NCBI RefSeq assembly: GCF_000410875.1
Contig: NZ_AROI01000006.1
Span: forward strand, 186,001-250,000
Source: Halopseudomonas pelagia CL-AP6
GTDB lineage: Bacteria; Pseudomonadota; Gammaproteobacteria; Pseudomonadales; Pseudomonadaceae
Length of the DNA: 64,000 nt
Reading direction: 5' to 3'
Shown here: positions 36,699 to 43,913 of the stretch, one piece after another
How the letters are laid out: each line of letters starts with the position of its first letter
Numbering within the stretch: the stretch's first letter is position 1
Translations under genes and position numbers: made by a program
The notes under the pieces: model-generated
Databases searched by the model: none
What the model was told of the DNA's origin: nothing
The model's input: the letters and a program-made list of their open reading frames with translations, nothing else

Positions 36699-38483
36699 TC
36701 ATTCGACCCGGGAGGCGATATAGGCGCGCCAGCCGCCTAGGTGAGTGATGTCCGTAGCGCCTTCCACCGCAGCCCCTTCACAGATAAAACCTTTGACCTC
36801 GCGGCCGTCCTGCAGAGTCAGGGTGCCGATGCCCAGCGGGGCAGGGACCAAGGCGACAAAGCTGCCGAATAGCTCCACTGGCACATCCCACAATTCCACC
36901 GCAATGGCTGCGCCCTCCGCCGAACGAATCAGACCGGGTTTCGGTGGGGTGGTGTTGGGTAAGGCATAGAGGCGATAGTTGTCGGCACTGAAGGTGCTTT
37001 CGACAAAGCGTGCATGCCGCTCGGTCAACTGCGTGTTGAGCGGCATGCCGCTGAGGTGCGCGCCGACTACCGCCAAGCGCACGTGGCCGGCTGGTGCTGC
37101 TTTGGTGTCAACTGGCGCCGGCAGCGTGCGATCCGTTGCACCGGCTTTCCACGGGGCAAAAACCTGCCAATGACGACCGAATTCAGCCAGCGCGCTGTCC
37201 TGCCAGGCGGCGCCGATCAGGGTGATGCCAAAGGGCAAGCCGTCGCTGCGGAAGCCGGCAGGCAATGCCAGCGCCGAACAATCAGCAAGATTGACGAAGT
37301 TGGTCCAGGTACCCAGTTGGCTGTTGACCGTGACCGGGTCCTGTTCGACCTGAGCAGTGGTTGGCATACGCGGGGCGGTGGGTACCAGCAGCGCGTCGAC
37401 TGATCCCACCAGGGTTTGTATTTCGCGTGCCAGATCGGCGCGGCGATACTCGGCGCGGTAGGTGTCGGTAGCATCGAATTTTTTGGCATTGGCAAGAATG
37501 CCACGCACCACCGGGTTCATCTGCTCGCCGTTAGCGTCCATAAAGTCGGCAATGGCCGCATAACGCTCAGCGACCCATGGGCCGCCATACAGCAGTTCGG
37601 CGAGTTGCTGCATGGGGGTGAAGTCCAGCTCAAGCAGTTCTGCGCCCAGCTCGCGCACCTGCGCCAGGCTGGCCTGCCAAGCGGCTTCCGCCTGGCTGTC
37701 ACCAAACCAGGGCAGGCTGGCAGGAATGCCCAGGCGCGGTTTGGCGCCAATCAATTTTGCCGAAGGCGGTGCTACCCGTGAGTAGCCGTCGCTAGCGTCG
37801 AAACTTTCCATCACGCCAGCCACGGTTTCGGCATCATCTATGCTTAACGCGAAAATCGAAATGCAATCCAGGCTGCGGCAGGCCGGGACCACACCGCGGG
37901 TGCTGAAACGTCCGCGGGTGGGTTTGAGGCCAACCAGATTATTGAAGCCCGCCGGCACACGGCCGGAGCCAGCGGTATCGGTACCTAGGCTGAAGGGCAC
38001 CAGCCCACGCGCTACGCTTACGGACGAACCAGAGCTGGAGCCGCCGGAAATGTAGGCGGGATTAAAGCTGTTGGGCACAGCGCCGTAGGGTGAGCGGGTG
38101 CCGACCAGGCCGGTGGCAAACTGATCCAGATTGGTTTTGGCCAGCACGATTGCGCCGGCAGCACGCAGCAGCGCTACGCAGTGGGCGTCCTGAGCGGCAA
38201 TATAGCTGAATGCGGGACAGGCAGCGGTGGTAGGCAGGCCGGCGACATCGATGTTGTCCTTGACCACGCAGGGTACGCCGTAAAGAGGCAACTGTTTCGC
38301 TTCAGGCAAGGCTTCCAGGTACGCGAGTTGTGACGCCAGCTCAGCAGGGGTGACAATATGGATAAAGGCTGGATCGTCGGCGCTCAATTCGGCAAGCAAT
38401 TGCTTTAAAGCGTCCTGCGGGACGAGCCCATTCTGATAGGCCTGCAGCCATTCACTGATCGTCCATCCACATTGCTTTGCCAT
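36699..38483 (-). CDS. atzF: Allophanate hydrolase
   Basis: A 594-residue amidase-signature enzyme that splits allophanate (urea-1-carboxylate) into ammonia and carbon dioxide. I start it at 38483, where GGGAGG lies five bases upstream, giving the standard family length. The catalytic triad is visible: K in PCVVKDNID, cis-Ser in GGSSSGSSVS and the nucleophile in TDTAGSGRVPA. The C-terminal third (about 465-594, from HVRLAVVGAHLSGMPLN) is the extra AtzF domain. The usual partner, a biotin-dependent urea carboxylase, is not in the window. Its place beside urtABCDE and the sigma-54 promoter suggests a role in urea or guanidine-type nitrogen use. Confidence 0.94.
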   Translation of the reverse strand: MAKQCGWTISEWLQAYQNGLVPQDALKQLLAELSADDPAFIHIVTPAELASQLAYLEALPEAKQLPLYGVPCVVKDNIDVAGLPTTAACPAFSYIAAQDAHCVALLRAAGAIVLAKTNLDQFATGLVGTRSPYGAVPNSFNPAYISGGSSSGSSVSVARGLVPFSLGTDTAGSGRVPAGFNNLVGLKPTRGRFSTRGVVPACRSLDCISIFALSIDDAETVAGVMESFDASDGYSRVAPPSAKLIGAKPRLGIPASLPWFGDSQAEAAWQASLAQVRELGAELLELDFTPMQQLAELLYGGPWVAERYAAIADFMDANGEQMNPVVRGILANAKKFDATDTYRAEYRRADLAREIQTLVGSVDALLVPTAPRMPTTAQVEQDPVTVNSQLGTWTNFVNLADCSALALPAGFRSDGLPFGITLIGAAWQDSALAEFGRHWQVFAPWKAGATDRTLPAPVDTKAAPAGHVRLAVVGAHLSGMPLNTQLTERHARFVESTFSADNYRLYALPNTTPPKPGLIRSAEGAAIAVELWDVPVELFGSFVALVPAPLGIGTLTLQDGREVKGFICEGAAVEGATDITHLGGWRAYIASRVE

Positions 38484-38513
38484 CGGGCCTCCCGCTGAGT
38501 GATTGAATATTGC

Positions 38514-38525
38514 CTTGTATACAAG
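38514..38525. promoter_or_regulatory. Palindromic operator-like site at the atzF start site
   Basis: CTTGTATACAAG is a perfect 12-base palindrome covering the predicted transcription start of atzF (about 38524). The TTGTATACAA form is of the type bound by GntR-family repressors, but no such regulator lies nearby. Confidence 0.45.
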
Positions 38526-38534
38526 AACGTATTC

Positions 38535-38550
38535 AGCAGGGACCGTGCCA
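38535..38550 (-). promoter_or_regulatory. Sigma-54 promoter of the atzF-urt genes
   Basis: On the complement, TGGCACG-GTCC-CTGCT has a perfect -24 box and a -12 box one base from consensus, with correct spacing. The predicted start is near 38524, about 40 bases before the atzF ATG. This fits nitrogen-limitation control through NtrC, although no clear NtrC palindrome is visible upstream. Confidence 0.72.
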
Positions 38551-39178
38551 ATACATGACATTGTCAAGTTGATGACTTGTAAATCCTTAAAAAACAAATG
38601 GTTGCAATATTTTAAAGGCGTCTTGGTTGGTGCTCTGGACGCTGGGGTTGGGCCGCTGGAATACCTGAATGGGCATAATCGGTGCTGGCTGCTCCTTTTT
38701 GGTGCGCGTTGCCGGGCGTCGCAGCAGGGCAGTGGTAGGTAGGCGTCGGTAGCTAGAACCTGTACGCCATGACGGGGTCTAGTCTGTAAGGGTAACGTCA
38801 TACCGGGATGAAAGAATGAAGGAAATGCTCAGCCCCTATTGACCCCGGGGTCGCTTGGTTTTAAGGTTCGCGTCGAACGTTGAGGCTGGCACGATCCATA
38901 CGGCTCAAGTACTGACGACGAGACAGCAAGGCCGGCACTTTTTCGGACTTATTGCTTTCGGCGCACGCCTTGGGAAGTAGGCGAACCAAAGTGGGGATAC
39001 TGATCAGACGTTCGCACCCCCGGGTTGTGTGTTGGCCATGACATTCAGTGCCTTTCCGTCGGAAAGTGCTGTTCCGTTCCTGCGTTGCGGGTGATGGAAT
39101 ACACTTGTCTGCCCTGCATCTGATCAGTCCTGTCCCCACGCGCCCCGAACCCAGAAATGTTGCTTTGGAGCCGAATTG
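38551..39178. other. Gene-poor stretch between atzF and speC
   Basis: About 630 bases between divergent genes. The part nearest atzF (38560-38620) is AT-rich and may hold activator sites. A minus-strand reading frame runs from 39250 to 38861, but its first part lies over speC. Its composition is not protein-like except possibly the end, LSRRQYLSRMDRASLNVR, which could be a gene remnant. I cannot assign a promoter for speC or any RNA gene here. Confidence 0.4.
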
Positions 39179-40342
39179 ATGACCATCCAGCTTGATGAAT
39201 ATTTTGATCGCGACACCTTCAACCGTATCAAGGCCTGCGCCGATCAGCACGACACCCCCTTCCTGGTTGTTGACCTGAAGACCATCGACCGCGCTTACGA
39301 CGAGCTGGTCGAAGGTTTCCCTTTTGGCAAGATTTACTACGCGGTCAAGGCCAATCCGTCCAATGAAGTGCTGGGGCTATTGAAGGACAAGGGTGCCAAT
39401 TTCGATATCGCCTCTATCTATGAGCTGGAAAAGGTCATGGCGCTGGGCGTCAAGCCCGAGCAGATCAGCTTCGGCAACACCATCAAGAAATCCAAGCATA
39501 TCCGTGCCTTCTACGAGAAGGGCGTGCGCTTATATGCCACCGACTCCGAAGCCGACCTGCGCAATATCGCCAAGGCCGCACCCGGCTCAAAAATCTATGT
39601 GCGCATTCTGACCGAAGGCTCGACCACGGCCGACTGGCCGTTGTCGCGCAAGTTTGGTTGTCAGACCGATATGGCCATGGATCTGCTGGTGCTGGCACGT
39701 GAGCTGGGTCTGGACCCCTACGGCATCTCCTTCCACGTGGGCTCCCAGCAGCGCGATATCGGCGCATGGGATGCGGCCATCGCCAAGGTCAAGGTGATCT
39801 TTGAGCGGCTGAAGGAAGAAGATGGCATTACGCTGAAGATGATCAATATGGGCGGCGGCTTCCCGGCCAATTACATCACCAAGACCAACACGCTGAAGAC
39901 TTACGCCGAGGAAATTACCCGCTTCCTGCAGGAAGATTTCGGTGACGAACTGCCAGAGATCATCCTTGAGCCAGGCCGGTCGCTGATCGGTAATGCGGGC
40001 ATCCTGGTCAGTGAGGTGGTGCTGGTTTCACGCAAGTCGCACACCGCTCTGGAGCGTTGGGTGTATACCGATGTGGGCAAGTTCTCCGGCCTGATCGAAA
40101 CCATGGATGAGTCGATCAAATTCCCGATCTACACCGAGAAGCAGGGCGAGCTGGAAGACGTCGTCATCGCCGGCCCGACCTGTGATAGCGCCGACATCAT
40201 GTACGAAAGCTACAAGTATGGCCTGCCGCTGAACCTGGCAATCGGCGATCGCATGTACTGGCTCTCTACCGGCGCCTACACCACCAGCTACAGCGCCGTC
40301 GAGTTCAACGGCTTTCCGCCTTTGGAAGCTTTCTACATTTAA
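39179..40342 (+). CDS. speC: Ornithine decarboxylase, fold-III type
   Basis: A 387-residue PLP enzyme making putrescine from ornithine; members of this bacterial group often also accept lysine. I start at ATG 39179 behind GGAG; a TTG one codon earlier is in frame. The PLP lysine is in YYAVKANPSNEVL (about 53). HVGSQQRDIGAW, GGGFP and EPGRSLIGNAG bind cofactor phosphate. The catalytic cysteine is in GPTCDSADIM (about 328-334). The length equals that of the pseudomonad SpeC. Its stop codon lies in the loop of a 10-base-pair hairpin. Confidence 0.93.
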   Translation: MTIQLDEYFDRDTFNRIKACADQHDTPFLVVDLKTIDRAYDELVEGFPFGKIYYAVKANPSNEVLGLLKDKGANFDIASIYELEKVMALGVKPEQISFGNTIKKSKHIRAFYEKGVRLYATDSEADLRNIAKAAPGSKIYVRILTEGSTTADWPLSRKFGCQTDMAMDLLVLARELGLDPYGISFHVGSQQRDIGAWDAAIAKVKVIFERLKEEDGITLKMINMGGGFPANYITKTNTLKTYAEEITRFLQEDFGDELPEIILEPGRSLIGNAGILVSEVVLVSRKSHTALERWVYTDVGKFSGLIETMDESIKFPIYTEKQGELEDVVIAGPTCDSADIMYESYKYGLPLNLAIGDRMYWLSTGAYTTSYSAVEFNGFPPLEAFYI

Positions 40343-40351
40343 TGTAGAAAG
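40329..40351 (+). repeat. Hairpin over the speC stop codon
   Basis: CTTTCTACAT (40329-40338) pairs perfectly with ATGTAGAAAG (40342-40351) around a three-base loop that includes most of the TAA stop. It may protect the 3' end or slow termination. The real terminator follows 20 bases later. Confidence 0.55.
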
Positions 40352-40371
40352 TAGCTGCAAGCTGATTGTGT

Positions 40372-40407
40372 AAAAGCCCGCTCCTGGTAACAGGTGCGGG
40401 CTTTTTT
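40372..40407 (+). terminator. Rho-independent terminator of speC
   Basis: AAAGCCCGC (40373-40381) pairs with GCGGGCTTT (40396-40404), followed by a continuing T-run to 40407. Its orientation suits speC transcription. Confidence 0.85.
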
Positions 40408-40470
40408 AGTATGCGGCCTACCGAGTTTGCGGGATGCCGGATCCTGGGACCGTTCGGTTTCACCGGGAAC

Positions 40471-40510
40471 GTTCGAGTTCCACCTCGAACAAAGGCCGGC
40501 GCCGCCGGCC
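40471..40510. repeat. Two tandem hairpins between speC and the SDR gene
   Basis: GTTCGAG/CTCGAAC (40471-40477/40484-40490) and GGCCGGC/GCCGGCC (40494-40500/40504-40510) are perfect 7-base-pair stems side by side. With the flanking terminators they make this convergent gap unusually hairpin-dense. Confidence 0.5.
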
Positions 40511-40516
40511 CAAGAA

Positions 40517-40549
40517 CCAAAAAGCCCGCACTGCATACCAGTACGGGCT
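40517..40549 (-). terminator. Rho-independent terminator of the SDR gene
   Basis: On the complement, AGCCCGTACTG pairs with CAGTGCGGGCT (one G-U) around GTATG and is followed by five T's (A's at 40519-40523 on the given strand). It lies 54 bases after the stop of the gene at 40603-41508. Confidence 0.78.
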
Positions 40550-40602
40550 CCTTAGTCCATCAACACCACTGCCAGCTTGTAGCTCGAAGCTTGCCGCTGT
40601 GT

Positions 40603-41508
40603 TCAGCTGAACTTTTGGATATTCGCCATCAATTCACGTAGCGCTTCGATATTGTCCTTTGGATGCACAGCGCCTTCAAAGTCGCACAGTTTCTCGAAAT
40701 TGGCTGCCACGTCTTCCGGGGTAAAGCCTGCATCGGGGTTGAAACCAATGCCCAGCGAGCGCTCCCAACGCACCTTGCCCATCCAGCCGCCGCCGACTTC
40801 AAACAGGCTGCCGGTTTCCTTGCACTCATCCGAGCACAGGTAGGCCACCAGCGGGCTGACCAGCTCAGGCTTGAGCTTGTCGAACGCGCCAGGCGGGAAC
40901 AGGCCTTCGGTCATGCGCGTGCCGCCGGTAGGGGCAATCGCATTGACGAAGATATTGTTCTTGCGGCCTTCGATTGCCAGAGTGCGGGTCAAGCCGTACA
41001 GGCCCAGCTTGGCCATGCCGTAGTTGGCCTGGCCGAAGTTGCCGTAGATGCCGGAGGTAGAAGCAGTGAAAATCACGCGGCCGAAGTTGCTGTCTTTCAT
41101 ATAGGGCCAGGCAGCGTGAGTCACCTTGTAGGCACCTTCCACGTGAACGCGATAAACCAGATCCCAATCCGCATCGGTCATCTTGGCGAAGCTCTTGTCG
41201 CGCAAGATGCCGGCGTTGTTCACGACCACGTCAACACGACCGAAGTTGTCCATCGCACACTGGACGATTTTCTCGCCGTCGATCACGTTGTCCGGGTTGG
41301 CGACGGCTGTGCCGCCAGCGGCCTTGATTTCTTCAACCACTTTCAGCGCGGCGTCGCTGTTGGAGCCCTCACCTTGCGTGCTGCCACCCAGGTCGTTAAC
41401 GATGACTTTGGCGCCATGTTTGGCGAACAACAACGCGTGGGCACGGCCGATGCCGCCGCCGGCACCAGTAACGATGACGACTTTGTCGTCAAAACGAATA
41501 TCGCTCAT
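40603..41508 (-). CDS. MFE-2-like 3-hydroxyacyl-CoA dehydrogenase-type SDR
   Basis: A 301-residue SDR resembling the dehydrogenase part of peroxisomal multifunctional enzyme type 2. The NAD motif TGAGGGIGRAHAL (about 15-27) and NDLGG are typical of that group. NNAGILRDKSF, the serine in TASTSGIYGNFGQ and the catalytic YGMAKLG follow. The C-terminal tail (about 240-301) is longer than in FabG-type enzymes. It probably oxidises 3-hydroxyacyl-CoA in beta-oxidation; a steroid or bile-acid substrate is possible. AGGAG precedes the start, and a PsrA-like box lies 48 bases upstream. Confidence 0.86.
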   Translation of the reverse strand: MSDIRFDDKVVIVTGAGGGIGRAHALLFAKHGAKVIVNDLGGSTQGEGSNSDAALKVVEEIKAAGGTAVANPDNVIDGEKIVQCAMDNFGRVDVVVNNAGILRDKSFAKMTDADWDLVYRVHVEGAYKVTHAAWPYMKDSNFGRVIFTASTSGIYGNFGQANYGMAKLGLYGLTRTLAIEGRKNNIFVNAIAPTGGTRMTEGLFPPGAFDKLKPELVSPLVAYLCSDECKETGSLFEVGGGWMGKVRWERSLGIGFNPDAGFTPEDVAANFEKLCDFEGAVHPKDNIEALRELMANIQKFS

Positions 41509-41555
41509 GGAATGCTCCTAATTGGATGGGCAGTAAAAAACGTGGTCGCCAGTGT

Positions 41556-41569
41556 TAAACACTTGTTTC
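41556..41569 (-). promoter_or_regulatory. PsrA-like fatty-acid-response operator
   Basis: On the complement the site reads GAAAC-AAGT-GTTTA, one base from the PsrA consensus of pseudomonads (G/C AAAC N4 GTTT G/C). PsrA releases DNA when it binds long-chain fatty acids and controls beta-oxidation genes. Its position upstream of a probable beta-oxidation dehydrogenase supports the match. Confidence 0.5.
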
Positions 41570-41765
41570 AATTCGGCAAGGGGCAAGAGCCCGGTGAATG
41601 GTGTCGTATAAGTCGGGTTAGCCGGTCGGCCTGGCCCAATGCAGGCTTCAATAGTGAAGAAGAGCTGATCTATAGCAAGATCCTTCGGGTCAGCGCTCCG
41701 ATGACGCTGGCCGTCACGCTACTGTTCGCTGGTTAGCATGCAGCATCCCGGATGCAACCTCCCCG

Positions 41766-42962
41766 TTAGCGCTGAAACATATCCAGGCTCAGCAGCATCT
41801 GCACCAAGGTCGCGTTGGCGATATCGATAAAGAAGGCGCCCAGTAACGGAATGACCAGATAGGCCTTGGGGCTGGGGCCAAAGCGGTTGGTCAGCGCGTT
41901 CATGTTGGCGATGCCAATAGGGGTGGCGCCCAGACCCATGCCGATAAAACCCGAGCTGATACAGGCGGCGTCGTAGTTGCGGCCGAGCACGGGAAAGACC
42001 ACGTAGACGGTCAAGAGGGTGATGACTATTGCCTGCATGAGCATGACCAGGCTGATCAGACCGAAGGCGCCCTGAAGCGAAAGAAGCGGAAGACTGATCA
42101 GGCTCATTCCTAGAAAAAGTTGCAGGCTCAGGTCGCCAACCAGTTGGATAGGTCGATGATCGATGTCGACGCCGAACAGCTCAAGACCATTGGTCAGCGC
42201 TATACCCAGGAACATGGCGGTCAGGAACGCCGGTAAGCGAATCCCCACTCCGGAAAGCCACCCGTACATCGTGGCGCCCAAGGCAAAGCACAAGGCGATC
42301 AGCAGCACGGCGGTGAGCACGCTGTTCAGTTCGATAATGTAGGTAACTTTGCTGCCCGACTCGATGTGCTGAAGTTCGGAAGCTTGCTCTGCCGAATGTA
42401 GATTGTGTCGTCGAATAAGCCAGGCTCCGACCGGCCCGCCAATCAGTCCGCCCATGATCAGACCTGCGGTAGCGAAGGTCATGCCCATGGAGCTGGCATT
42501 GGTCAGGCCAAAATGCTCCTCGAACAGTTGGCCCCAGGTGATGGCGGTACCGTGCCCACCTGCCAGGGATACGCTGCCGCCGATAAGGCCTAAAAGAGGG
42601 CTTTCCCCCGCGATCAGGGCCATCAGGGTTCCGGTCAGGTTCTGGAACAACAGCAGTGCTACCGCGAAACCGAGCATGATCGCCAATGCCTTTCCGCCCT
42701 CTAGCATCTGACGCAGGCGAGCAGACAGGCCTATCGTGCTGAAAAAAGCGATCAGGAGCAGATCCCGCAACTGCAGGTCAAAGCGGATTTCGCGCTCTGT
42801 CGTCGCCTCGATCACGGCCACCAGTGCACTGATCAGCAGCCCACCGGTCACGGCGGGGGGGATATTGTAGGTATGCAGAAAGGCCACCCGTCGATTGATG
42901 TGGACACCAATCCAGAGCGCGATAATTGCGATCGCCACTGTGACGGAGGTAGTGATTTCCAT
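41766..42962 (-). CDS. gltS: Sodium/glutamate symporter
   Basis: A 398-residue inner-membrane symporter with about ten helices, the usual GltS length. I start at 42962 (MEITTSVTVAIAIIAL), since an earlier in-frame opening adds a basic tail. Family landmarks are the two inverted-repeat pore loops, GGSVSLAGGHGTAITWG (about 128-144) and ISSGFIGMGLGATPIGIANM (about 342-361). It imports glutamate with sodium. Confidence 0.93.
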   Translation of the reverse strand: MEITTSVTVAIAIIALWIGVHINRRVAFLHTYNIPPAVTGGLLISALVAVIEATTEREIRFDLQLRDLLLIAFFSTIGLSARLRQMLEGGKALAIMLGFAVALLLFQNLTGTLMALIAGESPLLGLIGGSVSLAGGHGTAITWGQLFEEHFGLTNASSMGMTFATAGLIMGGLIGGPVGAWLIRRHNLHSAEQASELQHIESGSKVTYIIELNSVLTAVLLIALCFALGATMYGWLSGVGIRLPAFLTAMFLGIALTNGLELFGVDIDHRPIQLVGDLSLQLFLGMSLISLPLLSLQGAFGLISLVMLMQAIVITLLTVYVVFPVLGRNYDAACISSGFIGMGLGATPIGIANMNALTNRFGPSPKAYLVIPLLGAFFIDIANATLVQMLLSLDMFQR

Positions 42963-43154
42963 GGATGTAGCTTTCCTGAGGCGTGTATGCCCCAAGCCTA
43001 ACAGGCTGGTTACCAGTGGAAAACAATCTTGCTTGCCTGGCGTAACAGCTCTGAAGGGCGGGTGGGGGGCTCGGATGCCGCCTGTCTACCGGCATATCCA
43101 TTTGCGTAACAAAACGCTAGAATGCCGGCCGCGCGCAGCTATGGTGGTTGCGGC

Positions 43155-43190
43155 AATGGGTTCCCTAACCCCATTTCATCCTAAAAAGGA
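43155..43190 (+). ncRNA. Probable preQ1-I riboswitch
   Basis: AATGGG (43155-43160) pairs with CCCATT (43170-43175). The loop TTCCCTAACC is followed by an A-rich tail whose GGA (43188-43190) can pair back with TCC (43162-43164), forming an H-type pseudoknot. The GGGTNNCNNTAACCCC pattern closely resembles the Thermoanaerobacter preQ1-I aptamer. The GGA is also the ribosome-binding site, six bases before the start of yhhQ, so ligand binding would block translation. TCCT (43179-43182) can alternatively pair with AGGA. Confidence 0.7.
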
Positions 43191-43196
43191 CAGCAT

Positions 43197-43856
43197 ATGC
43201 CGTTGATATCTTCTTCGGTCAGCCGCTCTGTTATAGCCGGTCTGATCGCGTTTCATATTCTTATCATTATCGTCAGCAACTACCTGGTGCAGTTGCCGGT
43301 GACGCTGTTTGGCTGGCACACCACCTGGGGTGCGTTCAGTTTTCCGTTTATCTTTCTGGCCACTGATCTCACTGTGCGGCTGATGGGCAAGAGCGCAGCG
43401 CGGCGGGTCATTGCGCGGGTGATGCTACCGGCGTTGGTGGCGTCCTACGTGGTCTCGGTGTTGTTTCACGAGGCGCGCTTTGGCGGGCTGGCGGCCTTAA
43501 GTGAGTTCAACCTGTTCGTGTTCCGCATCGCGGTCGCGAGCTTTCTGGCGTATGCGCTGGGGCAGTTGCTGGATGTGCAGGTGTTTGATCGGTTGCGGCA
43601 AATGCGTCAGTGGTGGATCGCGCCCGCAGCCTCGACAGTGCTGGGTAATCTGCTGGATACCTACCTGTTTTTTTCGGCGGCATTCTGGCGCAGTGACGAT
43701 CCGTTTATGGCGGCCAATTGGGTGGAAATTGCTACGGTCGATTATGTGATCAAGCTGGTAATCAGCCTGGTGCTATTCGTGCCGCTGTACGGCATGTTGT
43801 TGAGCTGGTTGGTGAAGTTCTTTCAACCGCGCCAGCTGAGTAGCAGGTCGGTCTAA
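43197..43856 (+). CDS. yhhQ: Queuosine precursor transporter YhhQ
   Basis: A 219-residue membrane protein with about six helices of the YhhQ/COG1738 family, which imports the queuosine precursors preQ0 and preQ1. Family landmarks are FIFLATDLTVRLMGKSAAR (about 51-69), the FRIAVASFLAYALGQLLDV segment and APAASTVLGNLLDTYLFFS (about 142-160). The start ATG lies six bases from the riboswitch-sequestered GGA. The riboswitch and the transporter function support each other. Confidence 0.93.
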   Translation: MPLISSSVSRSVIAGLIAFHILIIIVSNYLVQLPVTLFGWHTTWGAFSFPFIFLATDLTVRLMGKSAARRVIARVMLPALVASYVVSVLFHEARFGGLAALSEFNLFVFRIAVASFLAYALGQLLDVQVFDRLRQMRQWWIAPAASTVLGNLLDTYLFFSAAFWRSDDPFMAANWVEIATVDYVIKLVISLVLFVPLYGMLLSWLVKFFQPRQLSSRSV

Positions 43857-43874
43857 GGCGCACTGTCTGAGTAG

Positions 43875-43907
43875 AAAAAGGCAGGCTACGGATAGCCTGC
43901 CTTTTTT
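43875..43907. terminator. Bidirectional terminator between yhhQ and thiolase
   Basis: GGCAGGCTA (43880-43888) pairs with TAGCCTGCC (43893-43901) around CGGA. Five A's lie before and six T's after, so it can end transcripts from both convergent genes. Confidence 0.9.
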
Positions 43908-43913
43908 ATCCGC

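Noticed and set aside
38888-38905. TGGCACG-like -24 box in the atzF-speC gap
   Set aside because: There is no GC at the -12 position, so it cannot be a sigma-54 promoter.
40663-41736. 357-codon plus-strand frame opposite the MFE-2-like SDR
   Set aside because: It is antisense to a protein with all SDR catalytic motifs, and its own sequence has no family features.
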